A stretch of DNA of 20,921 bases from Clostridiales bacterium (lineage in GTDB: Bacteria; Bacillota; Clostridia; Christensenellales; Aristaeellaceae): positions 1-20,921 of the forward strand of contig SFFS01000020.1 in the NCBI GenBank assembly GCA_004557805.1, given 5' to 3'. Of this stretch, positions 7,131-14,192 are shown one piece after another. The position numbers and the translations under genes are program-made. The notes below the pieces were generated by a model. The model saw nothing but the letters and a program-made list of their open reading frames with translations, was not told the DNA's origin and did no database searches. Numbering within the stretch: position 1 is the stretch's first letter; every line of letters begins with the position of its first letter.

Positions 7131-8279
7131 ATGAAAAAGGAACAGACTCTGCGCGAGCCGTTTGTCCGCATGGTCAAGCGGGATGCCATGCCCGGCTGGC
7201 AGCGCGCGTGCATATATGCGCTGGCGCTCCTGCTGGCGCTGATCGTATGCTCCGCGGTGATCGTGGCCTTTACGGGCCTGAACCCGGTGACGGTGTTCAA
7301 AACCATGTTTGAAACCACGTTCGGCACGCCCGATCTGGCGTGGAAAAACCGCGCCATGTCCATCTGGACGACCGTGCGCGATACGATGATCCTTCTCTGC
7401 GTGGCGCTGGCGCTCGTGCCCGCGTTCCGCATGCGCTTCTGGAACATCGGCGGCGAGGGACAGATTCTTGTGGGCGGCTTGGCCACGGCGTTTGCGATGC
7501 GCCAGTTCGGCGATGCGATGCCAACCTGGCTGCTGTTTACGTACATGGTGTGCTTCAGCCTTCTCGCCGGTATGGTGTGGGGCCTTCTGCCCGCTGTGTT
7601 CAAGGCGTTCTGGAACACGAACGAAACGCTGTTTACGCTGATGATGAACTACATCGCCATCCAGATCGTTTCGGCTTTCTCCATCCTGTGGGAAGCCAAG
7701 CAGGGTTCCGGCTCCATCGGCGTAATCAACAAGGCCACCAAGGCTGGTCATATGACGACCAGCTGGCTTTCGGGCGCGTTCGGCACGAAGAACTATATCA
7801 TCGACGTGATGATCGTTCTGGCGCTGACGATTCTCATTTTCGTCTATATGAAGTATACCAAGCACGGATATGAGCTGACCGTCGTGGGCGAGAGCGGCAA
7901 CACTGCGCGCTATGCGGGCATCAACGTCCGCCGCGTCATCATCCGCACCATGGCGCTTTCCGGCGCGCTGTGCGGTCTGGCGGGGTTCATCCTTGTTTCC
8001 GGTTCGAGCCACACCATTTCCACCAACACCGCAGGCGGCCGCGGTTTTACGGCCATCATCGTGGCATGGCTGGCGAAGTTCAATCCGTTCATGATGATCG
8101 TAATTTCGTTCTTCCTCGTTTTCATGGATTACGGCGCGAAGGGCGTGGCCACCAGCTGCGGGCTGAACAAGGCGTTCTCGGATATCATCACGGGCATCAT
8201 CCTGTTCTTCATCCTCGGCAGCGAGTTCTTCATCAATTACCGCCTCGTGTTCCGCGGCGGCAGGAAGGAGGCGTTGTAA
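7131..8279 (+). CDS. ABC importer permease 1 (nucleoside-type, YufP/NupB-like)
   Basis: A 382-residue inner-membrane permease of the BPD_transp_2 (LivHM/RbsC-like) family. About eight to ten hydrophobic helices follow an N-terminal positively charged, cytoplasmic stretch (MKKEQTLREPFVRMVKRDAM). The FWNIGGEGQILVGG motif and GYELTVVGESGNTARYAGIN are diagnostic of the nucleoside/BMP-linked subgroup. It pairs with the next gene to form the heterodimeric channel. GGAAGGGAG ahead of the ATG serves as the ribosome site, and it is three bases from the ATPase stop and one base from the next start. The call rests on these motifs and on operon context. Confidence 0.9.
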   Translation: MKKEQTLREPFVRMVKRDAMPGWQRACIYALALLLALIVCSAVIVAFTGLNPVTVFKTMFETTFGTPDLAWKNRAMSIWTTVRDTMILLCVALALVPAFRMRFWNIGGEGQILVGGLATAFAMRQFGDAMPTWLLFTYMVCFSLLAGMVWGLLPAVFKAFWNTNETLFTLMMNYIAIQIVSAFSILWEAKQGSGSIGVINKATKAGHMTTSWLSGAFGTKNYIIDVMIVLALTILIFVYMKYTKHGYELTVVGESGNTARYAGINVRRVIIRTMALSGALCGLAGFILVSGSSHTISTNTAGGRGFTAIIVAWLAKFNPFMMIVISFFLVFMDYGAKGVATSCGLNKAFSDIITGIILFFILGSEFFINYRLVFRGGRKEAL

Positions 8280-8280
8280 G

Positions 8281-9309
8281 ATGCAGTTTGTCCTTACCGT
8301 TCTCAAGAGCTTCTTTACCAGCGCGTTTTTCCATGCAGCAGTGATGCAGGGCATTCCGCTTTTGTACGGCGCCGTCGGCGAAATCCTCACCGAAAAGAGC
8401 GGCAACCTGAACCTGGGCATTGCCGGCATCATGTATATGGGCGGCATTGGCGGCCTGATCGGCGCGTTCCTGTATGAAAACGCGGCCGCATCGCCCATCC
8501 CGTTTGTGGCGATGATGGTATCGATCCTCAGCGCGCTGCTGCTGGCGACGCTGGGCGGTCTGATCTATGCCGTCCTGACGATCACCTTCCGTGCCAACCA
8601 AAACGTGACCGGTCTTGCGCTGACGACGTTCGGCGTGGGCTTCGGCAATTTCATGGGCGGCTCGATCATGAAGCTGACGGGCAAAACCGGACAGATCACC
8701 GTCTACCTCACCGGCAAGGCGTTCAAGTCGACGTTTGCCTTCGCCGCGAGCGAAACGGTCGTCAACAATCCCTTCCTCAACGCAATCTGCACCATGTTCT
8801 TCAGCTACGGCTTCCTGACCTATTTCGCTATCGCCATTGCGGTTGCGGCAGGATATTTTCTTGCGCGTACGCGCAAGGGCCTGAACCTGCGGGCCGTCGG
8901 TGAAAGCCCGGCTACCGCCGATGCGAACAACATCAACGTCAGCCGCTATAAATATGTGGCGATTTGCGTGGGCGCGGCCATTGCGGGCCTGGGCGGTCTG
9001 TATTTCGTGATGGAATACATGGGCGGCACCTGGCAGAACGACGCGTTTGGCGATCGCGGCTGGCTGGCCATCGCGCTGGTCATCTTTGCGCTTTGGAAGC
9101 CCGTGCGCGCCATCTGGGCCTCGATTCTGTTCGGCGGCCTGTATGTGCTCTATACGCGTATCCCCATTGCGGGAGCGACGCAGGAGTTTTTCAAGATGGT
9201 GCCTTACGTTGTTACGATTATCGTGCTGGGCATCACGTCCTTCCGCAAGCGCCCCGAGGATCAGCCGCCGCAGAGCCTGGGACTGGCGTATTTCAGAGAA
9301 GAGAGATAA
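8281..9309 (+). CDS. ABC importer permease 2 (nucleoside-type, YufQ/NupC-like)
   Basis: A 342-residue membrane permease, the second half of the heterodimeric channel. ALGE-type motifs of the group are seen: GAVGEILTEKSGNLNLGIAG near the N-terminus, then GLALTTFGVGFGNF. The cytoplasmic coupling segment KGLNLRAVGESPATADANNINVSRYK follows the middle helices. It ends with a charged tail (FRKRPEDQPPQ). Its ATG follows the stop of permease 1 after a single base, with AGGAAGGAGG just upstream, indicating translational coupling. It is the last gene of the BMP operon. No efflux or antiporter features were seen. Confidence 0.9.
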   Translation: MQFVLTVLKSFFTSAFFHAAVMQGIPLLYGAVGEILTEKSGNLNLGIAGIMYMGGIGGLIGAFLYENAAASPIPFVAMMVSILSALLLATLGGLIYAVLTITFRANQNVTGLALTTFGVGFGNFMGGSIMKLTGKTGQITVYLTGKAFKSTFAFAASETVVNNPFLNAICTMFFSYGFLTYFAIAIAVAAGYFLARTRKGLNLRAVGESPATADANNINVSRYKYVAICVGAAIAGLGGLYFVMEYMGGTWQNDAFGDRGWLAIALVIFALWKPVRAIWASILFGGLYVLYTRIPIAGATQEFFKMVPYVVTIIVLGITSFRKRPEDQPPQSLGLAYFREER

Positions 9310-9335
9310 GCGGGGACGAGTGAGTGGAGTTTTTT

Positions 9336-9377
9336 GCGAGAGGGCCTTTCTTTCAGGAGAAAGAAAGGCCCTCTCGC
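9336..9377. terminator. 19-bp perfect hairpin after the BMP operon
   Basis: The arms 9336-9354 and 9359-9377 are perfect complements with the loop AGGA. It is placed 26 bases after the last permease stop, where a terminator is expected. The T-run (9330-9335) is on the 5' side on the plus strand, however, and there is none behind the stem. It may stop polymerase poorly and instead protect the 3' end of the transcript. Confidence 0.6.
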
Positions 9378-9385
9378 GCTCTCCC

Positions 9386-9457
9386 AAAGAAAGCCGGATG
9401 CAGACAAGCAGGCCGCGCCGTTCGGAGGGAACGGCGCGGCTGACGTTTATTTTCCGG
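9386..9457. repeat. 72-base direct repeat, copy 1
   Basis: This matches 9523-9594 at 69 of 72 positions; the differences are at 9408, 9443 and 9452. Each copy contains a 12-bp stem GCCGCGCCGTTC / GAACGGCGCGGC with a 5-base loop. Copy 1 lies in noncoding DNA between the BMP operon and yjbR. Confidence 0.9.
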
Positions 9458-9493
9458 AGAAGAAGTGCCGGGGGATGAACGTCGAAATAAACG

Positions 9494-9519
9494 GGCGGCG
9501 TCGCTGTTTTCGCGCCGCC
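9494..9519 (-). terminator. Terminator-like hairpin between the two repeat copies
   Basis: GGCGGCG with CGCCGCC (7 bp, 12-base loop). On the minus strand the stem is followed by CGTTTATTT, so it could end leftward transcription from yjbR that passes the first hairpin. Confidence 0.45.
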
Positions 9520-9522
9520 AAA

Positions 9523-9594
9523 AAAGAAAGCCGGATGCAGACAAACAGGCCGCGCCGTTCGGAGGGAACGGCGCGGCTGGCGTTTATTCTCCGG
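9523..9594 (-). terminator. 72-base direct repeat, copy 2; terminator of yjbR
   Basis: This second copy of the repeat at 9386-9457 includes the last three codons and stop of yjbR, and then the 12-bp GC hairpin (9549-9577). On the minus strand a TTTCTTTTTT stretch follows about 20 bases after the stem. Together these form the likely 3' end of the yjbR transcript. Confidence 0.6.
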
Positions 9595-9964
9595 CGATGA
9601 GACGCTGGGCTTTTTTCGTCAGTTTGGAAAAGACGAGAGAATACGAATCGGCGCAGAGCTTGCGGAGCAGATCGTCGGGCACGGAGCCGTCGAGCAGAAT
9701 GGAGATCCAGCAGCGCTTATCCATATAAAAGCCGGGAACGATGTCGGGGTACTGGCTGCGCAGCAGCTCGGAAAGCTGCGGATCGCATTTGACCGAGAGA
9801 ATCTCGTGACCGCCTACAACCTTATGCTCCGGCCCGGGGGCGCACGTCGCGGCGAAAAGCTTGCCGCCCACCTGATAGCGGTGCCAGCCCCATTCCGCCT
9901 TGAAATCCTTCTCGCAGCCGGGCAGGGCGAGTAGCGCTTCGTCAAGCCAGGGGTAACGGTTCAT
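9584..9964 (-). CDS. MmcQ/YjbR-family protein
   Basis: A 126-residue small cytoplasmic protein of the MmcQ/YjbR (cyaY-like fold) family. It starts with WLDEALLALPGCEKDFKAEWGWHRYQVGGKLFA and has the family segments ILSVKCDP, YPDIVPGFYMDKRCWISILLDGSVPDDLL and SYSLVFSKLTKK. Members are often annotated as DNA-binding, but their biochemical role is not established. Length is normal. AAAGGAGG lies five bases before the ATG and overlaps the end of the upstream ASCH-cupin gene (11-base gap), so both are probably co-transcribed. The C-terminal codons lie within a 72-base repeat. Confidence 0.88.
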   Translation of the reverse strand: MNRYPWLDEALLALPGCEKDFKAEWGWHRYQVGGKLFAATCAPGPEHKVVGGHEILSVKCDPQLSELLRSQYPDIVPGFYMDKRCWISILLDGSVPDDLLRKLCADSYSLVFSKLTKKAQRLIAGE

Positions 9965-9975
9965 AAAAGCCTCCT

Positions 9976-10773
9976 TTATTTGTCCAGCCCGTAATAATGA
10001 ATGTCGAACGCCTTGTTGGTGATGAATAGGCAGTCGCAGTCCTCCTCGGCGCTTGCGCCGTGCGTCATCACATCGCCCTCGGGAAACCAGACGAAGCTGC
10101 CGGGCGCGAAGGAACCGCGATCGGTCACAAGCGTGCCGCGCAGGACGAACATGCCGTGCGCGCAGTGATGATCGTGCAGCGGCGTGACGCCGCCCTTCGG
10201 GTAGCGGATAAATTTGACGGACATGCCCGTTTCTTCATCGCGCACAAAATATTGCTCGTAGGTGGTGTTGCCGGTGTTGCGGCTGACGTGCTTGAAATCG
10301 AGCGGACGCACCGCGTCGACCGGAATTTCAATACGCCGCGGCTGCTCCGAAGGCCACACCTTGCGAAAACGTTCGCAGACGATGGGCGTGTTTTCACAGA
10401 ACGAAAGGCCGCAAGCGGCCATTTCGGCCCGAAAAAACGCCTCGTGTACTTCGCGCCAGCGGGAGAGGCTGCCGTCGTCCTCGCCCTCGAGCGCGGCGTG
10501 TTCAGCGCTCACTGCATGAAAAGGCATAATATCCACGCGCGTCGTCTGCACAATGCAGACGGCTTCGCTCGCCGCGTTGGTGATAACGCTGTAATCGCCG
10601 GCCTGTGGAACGCGCGTTCCTTCTTTTTCATAGACCGGCAGCGATGAGGACGTCGCCCGCTTCCTGCCGGAAAGCGTCAGCGCGGCCAGCTCGTCGGCCG
10701 CCTCGCCGTAGCTCCAAACCTCGTGCGGAATCTCCTGCACGCAGAACTCACGCCACATTTCCTGCGGACTCAT
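9976..10773 (-). CDS. ASCH-domain/cupin fusion protein
   Basis: A 265-residue two-domain protein. Residues 1-140 form an ASCH domain (ASC-1 homology, possible RNA or nucleotide binding): MWREF, SGRKRATSSS (35-44), GDYSVI (59-64), then LEGEDDGSLSRWREVHEAFF and PIVCERFRKVWP. Residues about 150-265 form a cupin barrel. Its first motif is GGVTPLHDHHCAHGMFVLRG (His200, His202, His206 with His in place of the usual Glu) and its second is GSFVWFPEGDVMTH (His238). These could bind one metal ion. I prefer the ATG at 10773 because AAGGAG is seven bases ahead; the ATG at 10779 lies too close to it. The two domains usually occur as separate proteins. The enzymatic role, if any, is unknown. yjbR follows 11 bases downstream. 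Confidence 0.8.
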   Translation of the reverse strand: MSPQEMWREFCVQEIPHEVWSYGEAADELAALTLSGRKRATSSSLPVYEKEGTRVPQAGDYSVITNAASEAVCIVQTTRVDIMPFHAVSAEHAALEGEDDGSLSRWREVHEAFFRAEMAACGLSFCENTPIVCERFRKVWPSEQPRRIEIPVDAVRPLDFKHVSRNTGNTTYEQYFVRDEETGMSVKFIRYPKGGVTPLHDHHCAHGMFVLRGTLVTDRGSFAPGSFVWFPEGDVMTHGASAEEDCDCLFITNKAFDIHYYGLDK

Positions 10774-10855
10774 ATTCATTCTCCTTCGTCAGTTTTACTG
10801 GACATTTTCTTCAGCAGGGCGGCAGAAACCTTTATTCAGACAAAAATAGTTTCAG

Positions 10856-10888
10856 AAAAAATACGACCGCGGCGGCTGAACGCCGCGG
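10856..10888 (-). terminator. Intrinsic terminator of the lysR-chrA unit
   Basis: CCGCGGCG pairs with CGCCGCGG (10867-10874 with 10881-10888, 6-base loop). On the minus strand it is followed by TCGTATTTTTT. It lies about 20 bases past the stop of the second chrA gene. Confidence 0.75.
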
Positions 10889-10909
10889 GGCATTTCCCTG
10901 CATGATACA

Positions 10910-11437
10910 TTAAAACAGCAAAAGGCCCATTCCCGCCGCGATTGCGATGATTGCGGGAATGCCGAACTTCGTTTTCCACAGCAGCAGGCTTACGGCGGCG
11001 ACGACCACGGCGGACTGCCAGCAGAACGCGCCGGAGATGATGAGCGTGCCGTCGATCATCCCGGCGATGGTGGAAACGAGCAGCCCGATGCAGACGGGCC
11101 GGATGCCGTACATGGCCTCCTGAAGCAGGCGGTTGTCGCGGAATTTTTTCATGAAGAAACAAGCGGCGCAGGTGATGGTAAAGGTGGGGGCGAGCACGCC
11201 GAGATTGGCGACGATCGCGCCAAGAATACCCGCCACGCGCAGCCCGGCGAACGTGGCGCAGTTGAAGCCGAGCGAACCGGGCGTCATTTCCGCCATGGCG
11301 ACGATGTCGAGCACTTCGGTGCTCGTCATCCAGCCGTGGGAGATCATCTGCGCGTTGATGAGCGGCACCATCGACATGCCGCCGAAGCTCGTCACGCCGA
11401 TGAGCGCAAACACATAAAAGAGCTCAACGAACACCAT
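10910..11437 (-). CDS. CHR-family (chromate) transporter, second half
   Basis: A 175-residue hydrophobic protein with about five to six membrane helices. It is one of two short CHR proteins that together correspond to a full-length ChrA, as in Firmicutes pairs such as YwrA/YwrB. The motifs are TSFGGMSMVPLINAQMISHGWMT and AEMTPGSLGFNCATFAGLRVAG, the second-subunit version of the CHR signature. The ATG at 11437 has GGAGG nine bases upstream and overlaps the end of the preceding chrA frame by 14 bases, so translation is coupled. The family exports chromate in some bacteria, but many members have unknown anion substrates. A terminator follows. Confidence 0.88.
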   Translation of the reverse strand: MVFVELFYVFALIGVTSFGGMSMVPLINAQMISHGWMTSTEVLDIVAMAEMTPGSLGFNCATFAGLRVAGILGAIVANLGVLAPTFTITCAACFFMKKFRDNRLLQEAMYGIRPVCIGLLVSTIAGMIDGTLIISGAFCWQSAVVVAAVSLLLWKTKFGIPAIIAIAAGMGLLLF

Positions 11438-11987
11438 GCTGCCGCACCTCCATGATGATCAGTCCCGCCAGCGCGCCGCAGACGACGGTCAGCACGCGCG
11501 AGAAGCCGGTGAACGTGCCGATCAGGAACGTGGCGAGCATAATCAGCCAGCCGCCGGCATCCTTCAGGCTGCTCTTGCGCAGGCGCAGCGCGGCGGAGCC
11601 GATAATGGGCAGTACGGCCGCGCGGATGCCGCTGAGCGCCTTGACGACGTAGAGGTTGGAGCAGAACTGCTCGTAGATGTTGGTGAGGATCATCAGCACG
11701 ACGAACGGCGCGGCGTTCAGCCCGAACACCGCTGCGACGCCGCCCGCCACGCCGGCCATGCGATAGCCGAACATGAAGCTGACGTTGCCGATCATCACGC
11801 CGGGGAGCGAACGGCCGATGCTCGTCATATCGACGAGATCCTCCTCGGTCATCCAATGGCGTTCTTCCACGAAATCGCGCTGCATCTGCGCGATGATGCT
11901 CCAGCCGCCGCCGAACGTGAACGCACAGATGCGCGCGAAATACCATAGAAGAAACAGCAGCCGCCTGAACTTTGAGCCTTCGTTCAT
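11424..11987 (-). CDS. CHR-family (chromate) transporter, first half (internal start)
   Basis: This is the 187-residue alternative product if translation begins at the ATG at 11987, which has AAAGGACGCAC directly before it. It lies wholly inside the LysR-ChrA frame. The length matches free-standing short CHR proteins. It carries the first-subunit signature FTFGGGWSIIAQ and SIGRSLPGVMIGNVSFMFGYRMAG. Its 3' end overlaps the start of the second chrA by 14 bases, so the two halves are likely made in equal amounts and assemble in the membrane. It is listed separately because either the fused or the separate product, or both, may exist. Confidence 0.6.
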   Translation of the reverse strand: MNEGSKFRRLLFLLWYFARICAFTFGGGWSIIAQMQRDFVEERHWMTEEDLVDMTSIGRSLPGVMIGNVSFMFGYRMAGVAGGVAAVFGLNAAPFVVLMILTNIYEQFCSNLYVVKALSGIRAAVLPIIGSAALRLRKSSLKDAGGWLIMLATFLIGTFTGFSRVLTVVCGALAGLIIMEVRQHGVR

Positions 11988-12986
11988 GTGCGTCCTTTCC
12001 GGCGGATAATCCGCCTGCGCGGGAATGCGGATTCGGTTTCCATGGGCGCAGGGCGCCCCGAAAAATAATCCCTGCTCCGTCTGATGGATATAGTCCTGCA
12101 GGATTTCAAGGAAGCCGTGTATGAACCACGGCTGGTGTACGCCCTTACGCCAGCAGATGTAGCTGTGGCGGGCGAACTCGTCGCTGTAGCGCAGGGGATA
12201 GAGCTTCACCTTGCCCTTGAGCTCGGCGTCGCCTATGACGTATACGTCCGGGCAGAGCATGACCGCGCGGCAGTTGGCCGTGATGCGCTTGCCCGTCTCC
12301 ATGACGTTCGTTTCGAGCAGGATTTCCGGGTTCATGCTGTGCAGCGCGAAGAGGTTATCCTGCACGACGCGCACGCTGTGCCCCGGCGAAAGCTCGACGA
12401 ACCGCTCCTGCGCGGCTTCGCGCAGTTCGATTTCCGTGCCGTCTTCGAGACGGGAGGCGATGGCCGTGTTGTTCGCGGCGATGAGCACGATGCGTTCGTT
12501 CATGATGAGCGTGTATTCCAGCTCGTCCTTTGAGTGCGGCGTGGTCGTCACCAGCGCGACGTCGCATTCGCCCTCGGCCACCAGCTTTTCCAGCATGACC
12601 GATCCCTGCTCGATCAGGTCCACCTTCACATGAGGATATTTCTCCATGAACATCGGCAGCACGCGCGGCAGCAGCATCATGCCGCGCTGCACCGAAAACC
12701 CCAGCCGCATGCGGCCGTGCGTTTCCATGCGCAGGGCGGAGAATTCGTTCTGGAGGTTTGCGTCGATCTGCATCATTTTCTTTGCCGCTTCGATGTAGCG
12801 CGTGCCCGCGTAGGTGAGCCGCAGCGGCGTGGTGCCGCGCTCGAACAGCTGAAGCCCCGCTTCCTGCTCGACCAGCTTGATCGTCTGCGAAAGCGAGGGC
12901 TGCGAGATATACAGCTTTTTCGCGGCCGCAGTAATGCTGCCCTCGCGGACGACGGCCATGACGTACTGCGCGTGCTTGAGGTTCAT
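11424..12986 (-). CDS. LysR regulator fused in frame to CHR transporter first half
   Basis: One uninterrupted 520-residue frame. Residues 1-302 are a complete LysR-type regulator: winged helix-turn-helix (about 1-60, with GSITAAAKKLYISQPSLSQT) and a two-lobed ligand domain ending around FIHGFLEILQDYIHQ. About 31 residues of linker-like sequence follow, then from residue 334 (MNEGSKFRRLL) a CHR half-transporter with FGGGWSIIAQMQRDFVEERHWMTEEDL, LPGVMIGN and five to six helices. The start at 12986 has AAGGAGG six bases ahead. A second ribosome site (AAAGGA) precedes the ATG at 11987, so the transporter half can also be made alone as 187 residues. Either the LysR stop codon is lost and the proteins are truly fused, or the reading is affected by a sequence error. 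Confidence 0.75.
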   Translation of the reverse strand: MNLKHAQYVMAVVREGSITAAAKKLYISQPSLSQTIKLVEQEAGLQLFERGTTPLRLTYAGTRYIEAAKKMMQIDANLQNEFSALRMETHGRMRLGFSVQRGMMLLPRVLPMFMEKYPHVKVDLIEQGSVMLEKLVAEGECDVALVTTTPHSKDELEYTLIMNERIVLIAANNTAIASRLEDGTEIELREAAQERFVELSPGHSVRVVQDNLFALHSMNPEILLETNVMETGKRITANCRAVMLCPDVYVIGDAELKGKVKLYPLRYSDEFARHSYICWRKGVHQPWFIHGFLEILQDYIHQTEQGLFFGAPCAHGNRIRIPAQADYPPERTHMNEGSKFRRLLFLLWYFARICAFTFGGGWSIIAQMQRDFVEERHWMTEEDLVDMTSIGRSLPGVMIGNVSFMFGYRMAGVAGGVAAVFGLNAAPFVVLMILTNIYEQFCSNLYVVKALSGIRAAVLPIIGSAALRLRKSSLKDAGGWLIMLATFLIGTFTGFSRVLTVVCGALAGLIIMEVRQHGVR

Positions 12987-13005
12987 AAATAACCTCCTTT
13001 TGCGG

Positions 13006-13055
13006 TATAATTCAGGACTTATAGAATCCATAAAAAACAGTGTATTTGAATTATA
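13006..13055. promoter_or_regulatory. Candidate operator: 9-bp inverted repeat in the lysR-tctC gap
   Basis: TATAATTCA (13006-13014) recurs inverted as TGAATTATA (13047-13055), 32 bases apart. The right copy covers the -10 box of the lysR promoter and the -35 box of the tctC promoter. A T-N11-A type dyad, TTAT-N7-ATAA, lies between them at 13019-13033. Both are plausible LysR contact sites; which one is used cannot be told. Confidence 0.4.
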
Positions 13056-13074
13056 ACCTGAAATGCAATAGAAT
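13046..13074 (+). promoter_or_regulatory. Promoter of the tctCBA-citDEF operon
   Basis: TTGAAT (13046-13051), a 17-base spacer, then TAGAAT (13069-13074). The start is expected near 13081, giving a leader of about 75 bases before tctC. It overlaps the lysR promoter almost completely on the opposite strand. Confidence 0.6.
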
Positions 13075-13078
13075 ACAA
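13050..13078 (-). promoter_or_regulatory. Promoter of lysR-chrA
   Basis: On the minus strand TTGTAT (13073-13078) and a perfect TATAAT (13050-13055) are separated by 17 bases. The start is expected near 13043, giving a leader of about 57 bases. Overlap with the tctC promoter means polymerase can occupy only one at a time, a classic arrangement for autoregulated LysR systems. Confidence 0.7.
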
Positions 13079-13155
13079 GCATAAACCGGATGGGTTGGAA
13101 ATATTATTCAATCCAGATGGAAAAGCCGTTAATATTTTGTTAGGAGGACTTCACC

Positions 13156-14145
13156 ATGAAGAAACTTGTATGTTTGCTCATGGCGCTGGTCATGGTTCTG
13201 GCCATGGCGACCGCCGCGTCGGCCGAATGGAAATTCGAACGCAAGATCGACATCGTCTGCCCGTGGGGCGTGGGCGGCGGCGCGGACAGCACCATCCGTC
13301 CGATGGCGCAGCTTCTACAGGGTATCCTCGGCGTTCCGGTCGAGGTTGTGAACGTTGAAGGCGCGGGCGGCGTCAACGGCATCGAATACACCTACAAGCA
13401 GCCTGCCGACGGCTACACCTTCATGCTCGGCACGCAGAGCCTGTTCATGCAGGATATGCAGGGCGCGACCTCGATGGATTTCAAAACCGAGTTCGAGTGC
13501 ATTGACGTTCTGGTTCATTCCATCAACATCATCGCGGCCTCCAAGAAGAGCATGGACCGCTACGGCGTGACCAACTGGTCCGAACTGTCCAAGTACATCG
13601 AAGAGCATCCCTACGAAGTCTCCGTCGGCATGCTGACCGCCACCGGCGTTGACGGCGCCTCCCTGGCGCAGGCCGTCGCCGGCCTCGACCTCCTCGAAGT
13701 CTCCTACGCGGGCGGCTCCGAAGTCAACTCCGCGCTCGTGGGCGGCCACTGCGATCTGGCCATCTGCGGCACCGACGAAATCTCCGGACTGATCGAATCG
13801 GGCGATATCATCCCGATCCTCGCGCTGTGCGAAAACCGCATGAGCGTGTTCCCGGACATGGAGTGCTCCGCGGAAGTCGGCGTTGATTCCTTCATGGGTC
13901 CGTGGCGCGGCGTGTTCGCCAAGGCCGGCACCCCGCAGGAAGCCATCGACGCGCTGGTTGCCGCTATTGAAGAAGCGCGCGCCGACGAGTCATGGCAGTC
14001 CTTCATCCACAACGCTGCTTACGACGAGCGCAAGGTTCCCGCCCCCGGCGAGGAAACCAAGGAATTCGTTGAATCGGAATACAAGATGCTGTCCGATTAC
14101 CTCCAGGAGCAGGGCGTTCTGTCCAAGAACTACTACGCCGACTGA
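13156..14145 (+). CDS. tctC: Tripartite tricarboxylate transporter substrate-binding protein
   Basis: A 329-residue TctC/Bug-type extracytoplasmic binding protein that delivers a tricarboxylate (here probably citrate) to TctAB. A Sec signal peptide (about 1-23) ends in ATAASA-EWKF. There is no lipobox Cys at the cleavage site, which is unusual for a binding protein of a Gram-positive-type cell. The family motifs PWGVGGGADSTIRPMA (about 36-51) and VNVEGAGGVNG form the ligand loops, and a DGYTFMLG segment follows. TTAGGAGG precedes the ATG. It is the first gene of the operon, divergent from lysR. A strong stem-loop behind it suggests that it is made in excess over the membrane subunits. Confidence 0.92.
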   Translation: MKKLVCLLMALVMVLAMATAASAEWKFERKIDIVCPWGVGGGADSTIRPMAQLLQGILGVPVEVVNVEGAGGVNGIEYTYKQPADGYTFMLGTQSLFMQDMQGATSMDFKTEFECIDVLVHSINIIAASKKSMDRYGVTNWSELSKYIEEHPYEVSVGMLTATGVDGASLAQAVAGLDLLEVSYAGGSEVNSALVGGHCDLAICGTDEISGLIESGDIIPILALCENRMSVFPDMECSAEVGVDSFMGPWRGVFAKAGTPQEAIDALVAAIEEARADESWQSFIHNAAYDERKVPAPGEETKEFVESEYKMLSDYLQEQGVLSKNYYAD

Positions 14146-14192
14146 TCCGTAAAAGTTTAACGCGAACTGAACGCATTTTGACCGCAAAAAGG

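Noticed and set aside
5580..8498. A 972-residue open frame on the minus strand
   Set aside because: It lies antisense to the BMP ATPase and permease genes and is rich in His, Arg and Ala, as expected for the shadow of GC-rich coding DNA. No ribosome site or family motif.
9386..9594. Possible CRISPR array from repeated units
   Set aside because: Only two copies, 72 bases each, with a hairpin and part of a gene end inside, and no cas genes.
13081..13155. Possible riboswitch in the tctC leader
   Set aside because: The leader is only about 75 bases, AT-rich and without a stable stem or terminator.
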